From Nitrospirales bacterium (lineage in GTDB: Bacteria; Nitrospirota; Nitrospiria; Nitrospirales; UBA8639), in contig JAJDBO010000088.1 of assembly GCA_029261305.1 (NCBI GenBank), positions 1-7,381 of the forward strand: a stretch of 7,381 nucleotides of DNA, in the 5' to 3' direction. Every line of letters starts with the position of its first letter. Positions within the stretch are counted from its first letter, which is position 1. The translations under genes were made by a program, and so were the position numbers. Of the stretch, positions 1 through 4,873 are shown one piece after another. Under the pieces are notes generated by a model. That model was not told the DNA's origin, ran no database searches, and worked only from the letters and a program-made list of their open reading frames with translations.

Positions 1-359
1 GTTTTATTGGAGCCCTTGATCAGAGTGGCGGTAGCACGCCCAAGGTACTCCGACAGTATGGCGTTAGTGAAGACGAGTACTCTGGTAATGACGAGATGTT
101 CGCTAAGATCCATGAGATGCGAACCCGTATCATGACTAACCAGAATTTTAATGGCGATCGCATCCTCGGCGTTATCCTATTTGATGATACAATCAATCGC
201 GAGATTTCCAACAAGGGTGTCGCTGAATATCTTTGGGAGGACAAACGGATTGTCCCGTTCTTGAAGGTCGACAAGGGGCTCGCGGATGAGGCGAGCGGTG
301 TTCAGTTGATGAAACCGATTTCAATGCTGAACGAAGAATCGTTATATTCTCTGGTGTAG
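1..359 (+). pseudogene. fda: Class I fructose-bisphosphate aldolase (Fda), N-terminal remnant, 3' truncated
   Basis: Reading from base 3 without needing a start codon, the frame gives a protein beginning [14 protein letters not shown] and containing [28 protein letters not shown] and GVQLMKPI. These are hallmark segments of the bacterial branch of glycolytic class I aldolase, which cleaves fructose-1,6-bisphosphate to two triose phosphates. The gene starts to the left of the window. Family similarity stops after GVQLMKPI (about base 320). The frame then runs through unrelated sequence to TAG at 357-359, so only about 106 family residues are present in the window, against a usual ~300. The lysine of KVDKG is kept, but the Schiff-base lysine lies in the missing C-terminal half, so the product cannot be an active aldolase. 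The sequence that follows belongs to a different aldolase family in another frame. The gene could still be transcribed from outside the window. Confidence 0.85.
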
Positions 360-519
360 GCATGGGTAGAGACAAAATGGTTTTAATGAAGCCAAAGCCT
401 TTCGAGACGGTGGTGGGTTCGGGGCGGTCATTGATCGAAATTCGTTTCAACGATCAAAAGCCGATTTTCGAGAATTCTTGAGTAACGTGATGAAAATTTG
501 TTCTAGCGAAATTGCGTAG
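320..519 (+). pseudogene. DhnA/FbaB-family class I aldolase, C-terminal remnant with frameshift
   Basis: Translating bases 329-381 and then, after a 1-base shift in the T run at 381-384, bases 382-519, gives ERRIVIFSG, then GRDKMVFNE, RDGGGFG, RNSFQRSK and VMKI before TAG at 517-519. Over about 62 residues this matches the C-terminus of the intact aldolase at 1137-2078 at about 60% identity by eye, so it is a diverged paralogue rather than a recent copy. The reading requires one lost T (four T where five would keep frame). The phosphate-loop sequence IGRNSFQR has become IDRNSFQR, a further sign of decay. The N-terminal ~250 residues, including the catalytic KxK region, are gone and are replaced by the fda remnant. 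There is no start codon or ribosome binding site of its own. The exact left limit is uncertain by a few bases. Confidence 0.85.
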
Positions 520-547
520 AATTATTGATTTTGAACGCAAAAATTGT

Positions 548-575
548 TTGACTAGATCAAGATTGGCTTTATGAT
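548..575 (+). promoter_or_regulatory. Sigma70-like promoter upstream of the small membrane protein
   Basis: TTGACT at 548-553 (5 of 6 consensus) and TATGAT at 570-575 (5 of 6) are separated by 16 bases. A transcript would start near 582, about 30 bases ahead of the ATG at 614. It lies between two gene remnants, so it may be the only live signal in that stretch. It is a consensus match only. Confidence 0.45.
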
Positions 576-613
576 TGGAAATAGTCGATTGCAAGTTTTT
601 TGGTGAAAGAACT

Positions 614-769
614 ATGCTCAGGTCCTTTCTTATTTATTTATTCCGTCTGGCTGAAGGCAAAGGACTTTCAGCCGAAGAAAGGTGGCGGTTTGCCCAGTTA
701 GGATTTTGCGGATTTGTTCTAAGTGTTCTGGCTTTAGTTTTACTCGTATTAATATTGACCAATCGTTGA
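614..769 (+). CDS. Hypothetical small single-span membrane protein (51 aa)
   Basis: I do not recognise a family. The ATG at 614 is preceded by GGTGAAAG with a 4-base gap and lies about 30 bases downstream of a good promoter. A TTG at 575 would give a 64-residue form, but it sits on the -10 element, so 614 is preferred. The N-terminal part (residues 1-13) is hydrophobic, with the pattern MLRSFLIYLFRLAEG. A short charged stretch (GKGLSAEERWR) follows, and then a continuous hydrophobic segment at about residues 27-48, ending in TNR. This predicts a C-terminal transmembrane helix, possibly tail-anchored. It stands alone between the aldolase remnant and the dehydrogenase/IS remnant. It may be a genuine small gene, or a chance frame in a decaying region; promoter, ribosome site and hydrophobic organisation favour a gene. 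Confidence 0.5.
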   Translation: MLRSFLIYLFRLAEGKGLSAEERWRFAQLGFCGFVLSVLALVLLVLILTNR

Positions 770-855
770 AAAGTTTTTGATGTAAACCTCTCAAATCCTT
801 GATTTTTCATCTTTTCCCTTTTCTTAAAGCATTAAAAATCCACTTTGTTGTTTTA

Positions 856-1020
856 TTACGGATACAACCCCCGCACGGTGTGAGCTTGGGCTACCTGATC
901 AATGCTGCTAATCGCTTCGCTAATCCCATGCTCGCGATAGAGGTCTTTCACTCTGATGCCGCCATCACCTTGTTTCAAAATCGCGATAGCCTGTGTTTTG
1001 CTGAATCGTGTTGTTTTCAT
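856..1020 (-). pseudogene. In-frame IS3 OrfA :: glutamate dehydrogenase C-terminus chimera (54 codons)
   Basis: On the minus strand an ATG at 1020-1018, with AGGAAA five bases upstream, opens a 54-codon frame ending at TAA (858-856). Residues 1-36 (MKTTRFSKTQAIAILKQ, then VKDLYREHGISEA) match the N-terminal helix-turn-helix of IS3-family OrfA transposase subunits. Residues 40-54 are IDQVAQAHTVRGLYP, against IDQVAQAHNLRGLYP at the end of the intact glutamate dehydrogenase at 2179-3438, identical in 13 of 15 residues and followed by a stop in both. The frame therefore joins the start of a transposase gene to the end of a second dehydrogenase gene, with nearly all of both missing. Neither activity can remain. 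The open frame with its ribosome site could in principle still make a small DNA-binding-like peptide, but I treat it as a deletion scar. Confidence 0.82.
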
Positions 1021-1089
1021 CAATATTTCCTAGGTGATAGTGCCAGAAAGTTCTACTTTTCGCCTGTCCACCTTTAGGGTATGCTTACA
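913..1089 (-). mobile_element. IS3-family insertion sequence remnant, 5' end only
   Basis: The minus strand from 1089 begins TGTAAGCATACCC and continues CTAAAGGTGGACAGG, which resembles the terminal inverted repeats of IS3-family elements (5'-TG end, xxGTGGACAG core). It leads in about 70 bases to the orfA start at 1020. Only about the first 36 codons of orfA survive; the rest of orfA, all of orfB (DDE integrase) and the right inverted repeat are absent from the window. The assignment rests on the OrfA N-terminus together with the position and character of the end sequence. The outer boundary at 1089 is an estimate, and no matching target duplication can be tested because the other end is lost. 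Confidence 0.65.
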
Positions 1090-1123
1090 TTTGGAGTTTC
1101 TCCAAAATATTTCTCTATTCCAT

Positions 1124-1130
1124 AGGAGGA
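1124..1130 (+). promoter_or_regulatory. Ribosome binding site deciding the aldolase start
   Basis: AGGAGGA ends directly before a TTG (1131) and 6 bases before an in-frame GTG (1137). The spacing is impossible for TTG and ideal for GTG, so GTG is taken as the start. A small perfect inverted repeat, TTTGGAG-TTT-CTCCAAA (1090-1106), lies just upstream. Confidence 0.75.
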
Positions 1131-1136
1131 TTGCTC

Positions 1137-2078
1137 GTGAGTGAAGGTTTCAGAATGACCAAGAGGGTTAAAGAAATCTTGAGTTATTATCAAAGCGACT
1201 CACCAGGGACTCGGACGAATTTAGCTCGTCTCCTGATGAGCGGGCGATTGGGTGGCACTGGGCGGTTGGTCATTCTCCCTGTTGATCAGGGGTTTGAACA
1301 TGGACCGGCCAGAAGTTTTGCCCCAAATCCATCGGGCTACAATCCCCATTATCACTTTCAATTGGCTATCGAGGCCGGCTGTAATGCCTATGCGGCTCCG
1401 TTAGGATTCATGGAAGCTGGTGCTGCGGAGTTTGCTGGCCAAATTCCCCTTATCCTCAAACTAAATAACAGTGATTCATTATTTAAAGACGATGATCCCA
1501 ATCAAGCCGTGACAGGAAGCGTGGATGATGCTCTTCGTCTAGGCTGTTGTGCTGTGGGTTATACGATTTACCCAGGCTCGGCGTACAGTCAAGAGATGTA
1601 TGAGAATTTACGGGAGATTGCCGAGGAGGCGAAGGCGGTTGGGCTTGCTGTGGTGGTGTGGTCGTATCCCCGAGGAGGAACCTTGTCGAAAGCCGGAGAA
1701 ACCGGCATTGATGTGGCCTGCTATGCGGCCCAGATTGCTGCACAACTTGGGGCGCATATTATTAAGGTCAAGGTTCCGACCGATCATATTGAACAAACCG
1801 AAGCCAAAAAGGTTTATGAGGCGGAGAAAATACCGATCAGCACCCCGGCGGAGCGAATCCGTCATGTGGTCCAAAGTTCATTCGATGGACGGAGAATTGT
1901 GATTTTCTCTGGTGGGGCAAAGGGCGAAGACCAAAAGGTCTTTGATGAGGTACGTGGAATTCGTGATGGAGGTGGGTTTGGTTCGATTATTGGGCGAAAC
2001 TCTTTTCAACGATCGAAGCCTGAAGCCTTGAAATTTTTAGAAACCGTCATGAAGATTTATTCCGGGGAAATGACTTAG
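1137..2078 (+). CDS. fbaB: Class I fructose-bisphosphate aldolase, DhnA/FbaB family
   Basis: A 313-residue protein of the DeoC/LacD/FbaB (DhnA) superfamily, cytosolic, expected to interconvert fructose-1,6-bisphosphate with glyceraldehyde-3-phosphate and dihydroxyacetone phosphate through a lysine Schiff base. Visible motifs in order are LPVDQGFEHGP (45-57, with the conserved Asp at 50), VVVWSYPRGG (172-181), the KxK strand IIKVKVP (208-214) that holds the Schiff-base lysine, and the phosphate-binding ends VIFSGGAKG (255-263) and GSIIGRNSFQR (282-292). All residues expected for activity appear present. Length is a little under E. coli FbaB (about 350) and above the archaeal enzymes (about 260). 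The start is GTG at 1137 because of the ribosome site; ATG at 1155 is a less likely alternative. It converges on glutamate dehydrogenase across a shared stem-loop. A decayed relative of its C-terminus lies at 320-519, and an Fda remnant at 1-359, so this may now be the only intact aldolase here. Other DhnA-family reactions cannot be excluded by sequence alone. Confidence 0.9.
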   Translation: MSEGFRMTKRVKEILSYYQSDSPGTRTNLARLLMSGRLGGTGRLVILPVDQGFEHGPARSFAPNPSGYNPHYHFQLAIEAGCNAYAAPLGFMEAGAAEFAGQIPLILKLNNSDSLFKDDDPNQAVTGSVDDALRLGCCAVGYTIYPGSAYSQEMYENLREIAEEAKAVGLAVVVWSYPRGGTLSKAGETGIDVACYAAQIAAQLGAHIIKVKVPTDHIEQTEAKKVYEAEKIPISTPAERIRHVVQSSFDGRRIVIFSGGAKGEDQKVFDEVRGIRDGGGFGSIIGRNSFQRSKPEALKFLETVMKIYSGEMT

Positions 2079-2117
2079 TACACGGTTCTGCAAAAATCCT
2101 TCCTTTTATAATACCTT

Positions 2118-2149
2118 TGTGGTGAAGGTTATTTTTGGCCTTCACCACA
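2118..2149. terminator. Bidirectional stem-loop between convergent aldolase and glutamate dehydrogenase
   Basis: TGTGGTGAAGG (2118-2128) and CCTTCACCACA (2139-2149) form a perfect 11-bp stem around a 10-base loop. It sits between the aldolase stop (2078) and the dehydrogenase stop (2179), so it can end transcription from both sides. No clean T run follows on either strand, so it is not a textbook intrinsic terminator; it may act with Rho or protect 3' ends. Confidence 0.6.
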
Positions 2150-2178
2150 CAATCCAGCAACATTCAGTGAATAATTCT

Positions 2179-3438
2179 TTACGGATATAATCCGCGAAGA
2201 TTATGTGCCTGTGCCACCTGATCGATTCCGTTCATCAGAGCGGCCATTCGCATGGAAGTATGTTTTTCTTGGGAGAAAAATAATGTTCGATGAAAGGCGG
2301 CTGTGATAATGTCATGTAATCGTTCTTGAATGTCAGTCTCTTTCCAGAAAAAACGTTGAACATCCTGGACCCATTCGAAATAGGACACAATCACCCCACC
2401 AGAGTTGGCCAGAATATCAGGAATGATAAAGACATTGCGATCTTGTAAAATCGCATCTGCCCCCAGCGTGGTTGGTCCATTGGCGGCTTCTGTAAGGATT
2501 TGGCATCGAATGTCCGAGGCATTTTTGAGGGTAATTTGTTCCGACAAGGCTGCTGGTATGAGTACGGTGCATTCCAATTGTAGTAATTCTTCATTGGTCA
2601 CTGGGTCACCAATGTTCATCTCTGAAAGTGGCATGCCATTGGTGTGATCATGGAGAATTTTATGAATATCTAATCCCTTGGGGTTAAAAATCCCGCCAGA
2701 GACGTCACTGATGCCAATGATGGTAGCCCCAGCTTCCTCCATAATTCGAGCAGTGTGAGAGCCGACATTTCCAAATCCCTGAATCACCACGGTAGTATCG
2801 TCAATGCGAATGCCCCGATGTTGGAGCGCTTCGAGTGTGACCTTTGCCACACCACGGCCCGTGGCTTCTTCTCGTCCCAAACTACCACCGATCGCTAGCG
2901 GTTTTCCCGTGACACAACCAGGTACTGCATAGCCGACCTGTTGACTGTAGGTGTCCATAAACCACGCCATGACTTGTGAGTTGGTGCCGATATCTGTGGC
3001 TGGAATATCGTGGTCAGGGCTAATTAAGGGAAAGATGTCGGCCGCATACCGTCGAGTCAGACGTTCGAGTTCCGAGAGCGATAATTCACTGGGATTGACT
3101 CGAATGCCACCTTTGGCTCCGCCATAGGGCACACCAGCGAGGGCGGTTTTCCAGGTCATCCACATCGCAAGTGCGGAGACCTCCCCTAAATTCACATCTT
3201 GATGATACCGGATGCCACCTTTGAAAGGCCCACGAGCTGAATCGTGTTGAACTCGATATCCCATAAAAACCTTAACCTGGCCATCATCCATTTTGATGGG
3301 CAGCCCAACCATCAATGCGCGTTGGGGCGTTTTTAATCGGTCTCGATATTGGTGATCTAAATTCATGGCCTCGGCGGCTTGGTCAAATTGGGCCATGGCA
3401 AGATGATAGGTGGGATGGTCAAGCTCGGGGATAATCAT
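2179..3438 (-). CDS. gdhA: Glutamate dehydrogenase (Glu/Leu/Phe/Val dehydrogenase family)
   Basis: A 419-residue cytosolic enzyme that reversibly converts glutamate and NAD(P)+ to 2-oxoglutarate, ammonium and NAD(P)H. Length and sequence style fit the hexameric RocG/GudB-like class. The substrate domain shows GPFKGGIRYH (Lys73), MTWKTALAGVPYGGAKGGI (Lys97 and the catalytic Lys109) and DIPATDIGTN (catalytic Asp149). The nucleotide domain has the Rossmann fingerprint GFGNVG (221-226), with Asp246 at the end of the second strand, which leans towards NAD preference without proving it. The protein ends IDQVAQAHNLRGLYP. The start is ATG at 3438, with GAAGGG seven bases upstream; no in-frame alternative lies between it and the stronger but distant AGGAGGTCCT. 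It faces the aldolase tail to tail and is divergent from the cupredoxin gene. A second copy of its C-terminus survives at 856-910. Confidence 0.97.
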   Translation of the reverse strand: MIIPELDHPTYHLAMAQFDQAAEAMNLDHQYRDRLKTPQRALMVGLPIKMDDGQVKVFMGYRVQHDSARGPFKGGIRYHQDVNLGEVSALAMWMTWKTALAGVPYGGAKGGIRVNPSELSLSELERLTRRYAADIFPLISPDHDIPATDIGTNSQVMAWFMDTYSQQVGYAVPGCVTGKPLAIGGSLGREEATGRGVAKVTLEALQHRGIRIDDTTVVIQGFGNVGSHTARIMEEAGATIIGISDVSGGIFNPKGLDIHKILHDHTNGMPLSEMNIGDPVTNEELLQLECTVLIPAALSEQITLKNASDIRCQILTEAANGPTTLGADAILQDRNVFIIPDILANSGGVIVSYFEWVQDVQRFFWKETDIQERLHDIITAAFHRTLFFSQEKHTSMRMAALMNGIDQVAQAHNLRGLYP

Positions 3439-3470
3439 GAATGTACCCTTCGTGCAGGTAGTAGGAAAGA

Positions 3471-3480
3471 AGGACCTCCT
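3471..3480 (-). promoter_or_regulatory. Orphan perfect Shine-Dalgarno upstream of glutamate dehydrogenase
   Basis: The minus strand reads AGGAGGTCCT at 3480-3471, an almost full anti-16S match, but it is 32 bases ahead of the gdhA ATG and no ATG, GTG or TTG follows at normal spacing. The working site is more likely GAAGGG at 3451-3446. The 3439-3662 region between the divergent genes must hold both promoters; I could not place either convincingly. Confidence 0.35.
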
Positions 3481-3662
3481 AGGGATGAGGTGATACTAAA
3501 ATCCTACTCCTGATTTCCCCTTATGTCATCAAGGAAGTGGAAGAATTGCTTTAAGGGAAAATGGGGAAATATGATTTTCAGGAGGAAGGTCAGCTAAATA
3601 GTAAAATGGCGTTTACTGAATGACTGACGACTTGTAAGATAAGAGAAAGGAGTTGCGCTTTT

Positions 3663-4064
3663 GTGAATATGTATGGTTTGAACAGAGTCCTGTTTGTGAT
3701 GTCGTTAGTCGGGGTGGTGGGTTTATTGTTGGTGCCAATGGGTTTGGCGGTCCCTGGGAATTCACAAATTTTGGTCCTTGATCGGGAGCCGTTTTATTTG
3801 CCTGCTTCCGCCAACCTTCACGTGGGACAAACCATTCAGTGGCAGAATCAATCCATGCAATCGCATACCGTCACTCATGATCGTTGTGGCGAACGGTACG
3901 GCTGTGCTTTTCATTCAGGCCATCTTCATCCAGGTGAGGAGTTTACCGTGCGTGATTTGGCAGCTGGGACCTATCCATATCACTGTAACATTCATCCCTT
4001 TATGCGCGGGGTCATTGTGGTCGATAAGACGCCCATCAGAAATTTTCATTCTACCGAGTTATAG
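3663..4064 (+). CDS. Exported amicyanin/plastocyanin-like blue copper protein
   Basis: A 133-residue small cupredoxin, likely a periplasmic electron carrier. Residues 1-29 form a signal peptide (Asn-Arg, then a long hydrophobic core, ending GLA), with cleavage probably near residue 29. The mature domain is a single type 1 copper fold: LHVGQTIQWQN, then the first ligand His68 in QSHTVTHD, and the C-terminal loop PYHCNIHPFMRG giving Cys108, His111 and Met114. The C-x2-H-x2-M spacing is that of amicyanin and pseudoazurin rather than plastocyanin (C-x2-H-x4-M). Between the ligands there is an extra Cys75/Cys81 pair and a His cluster (84, 87, 89), not usual in the family. The start is GTG at 3663 with AAAGGAG ten bases upstream; ATG at 3669 is possible. 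Its stop overlaps the truA stop by six bases on the opposite strand. The redox partner is not visible in the window. Confidence 0.9.
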   Translation: MNMYGLNRVLFVMSLVGVVGLLLVPMGLAVPGNSQILVLDREPFYLPASANLHVGQTIQWQNQSMQSHTVTHDRCGERYGCAFHSGHLHPGEEFTVRDLAAGTYPYHCNIHPFMRGVIVVDKTPIRNFHSTEL

Positions 4065-4829
4065 TCGCTCAGTTTCTTCTTTCCCGTCTTCTGTTCCATA
4101 ATCCACATGTAATAGAAACAAGCCATGGGGTGGCGCGGTTTTTCCTGCTGCTGGTCGGTCTTGTGCCTCAAGAATGGTTTGCATGTCATGAGGGGCTCGT
4201 TTCCCATGCCCGACTTCTACGAGTGTTCCTACTAACGATCGGATCATTTGTTTAAGAAAACGGTCTGCCTGAAAGGTGATACGGATCAACGGGGTCTCAT
4301 CATGAACCTTCACAGGATTTAAATGGCAGAGTGGGTTTTTATTGTCTGTTGGAGATCCTTCAAACGAAGTGAAATTATGCAGGCCTTCGAGAAACGTTGC
4401 CGCTTCTATTATGGCACCCAGGTCTAACGGTTTGGGAATGTGCCACATACGAAGTCTATTGAGAACTGGGCGAATCGGATGATTGAGAATTCGATATTCA
4501 TAGATTTTTTGCTTCGCGCGAAAGCGAGCATGAAAGGCATCATCCACTGGTTCAGTGTGATGAACGCAAATATCCTTTGGGAGAATTCCGTTTAGGGAAT
4601 GAGTCCATTCCCCAGGAGTGAGGAATTTGTCCGAATGAAAGCTTGCGACTTGGCCAATTGCATGTACGCCTGCATCAGTTCTTCCTGAGGCCACCGCAGG
4701 TGTTGCCGTTTGCGTGATTTGAAACAGGGCTTCTTCAAGTGCAAGTTGAACCGTGGGTAGTTTTGGCTGCCGTTGCCAACCAGCATAGGCCGTCCCGTCA
4801 TATTCAATGGTCAGTTTATAAGTGGGCAT
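4059..4829 (-). CDS. truA: tRNA pseudouridine(38-40) synthase TruA
   Basis: A 256-residue cytosolic enzyme that isomerises uridines 38, 39 and 40 in the anticodon arm of many tRNAs. The N-terminus YKLTIEYDGTAYAGWQRQP is characteristic of TruA, as is SGRTDAGVHAIGQVA, with the nucleophile Asp52. The middle has FHARFRAKQKIYEYRI, and the C-terminal half has FLKQMIRSLVGTLVEVGHGK, all conserved in the family. Length is normal (about 240-270). The ATG at 4829 has only a weak upstream AGG, so translation may depend partly on amiC, which ends 44 bases upstream on the same strand. The 3' end overlaps the cupredoxin stop by six bases. Confidence 0.97.
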   Translation of the reverse strand: MPTYKLTIEYDGTAYAGWQRQPKLPTVQLALEEALFQITQTATPAVASGRTDAGVHAIGQVASFHSDKFLTPGEWTHSLNGILPKDICVHHTEPVDDAFHARFRAKQKIYEYRILNHPIRPVLNRLRMWHIPKPLDLGAIIEAATFLEGLHNFTSFEGSPTDNKNPLCHLNPVKVHDETPLIRITFQADRFLKQMIRSLVGTLVEVGHGKRAPHDMQTILEAQDRPAAGKTAPPHGLFLLHVDYGTEDGKEETERL

Positions 4830-4873
4830 GTGCTGATATACCTGGTAGGCCCAAGTGTGAATGGGAGATAGAC

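Noticed and set aside
193..450. 85-codon minus-strand frame over the aldolase remnants
   Set aside because: It lies opposite sequence with clear aldolase homology on the plus strand and has no family features.
575..769. TTG start giving a 64-residue form of the small membrane protein
   Set aside because: The TTG overlaps the proposed -10 element and has no ribosome site; ATG 614 is better placed.
793..805. AAATC-CTT-GATTT hairpin after the small membrane gene as a terminator
   Set aside because: A 5-bp A/T-rich stem is too weak to call, although T-rich sequence follows.
799..1077. 92-codon plus-strand frame across the IS/GDH remnant
   Set aside because: It is the antisense of the minus-strand OrfA::GDH chimera, which has clear homology; the plus-strand protein shows no recognisable motif.
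1131..1136. TTG at 1131 as the aldolase start
   Set aside because: It directly abuts AGGAGGA, leaving no spacing; GTG 1137 has a 6-base gap.
3606..3623. Five-codon leader peptide (MAFTE) upstream of the cupredoxin
   Set aside because: The nearest strong ribosome site (GGAGGAAGG near 3581-3589) is about 16 bases away and nothing suggests attenuation.
3612..3640. TTTACT-17-TAAGAT as cupredoxin promoter
   Set aside because: Only 4 of 6 matches in each box, and the start would fall on the ribosome binding site itself.
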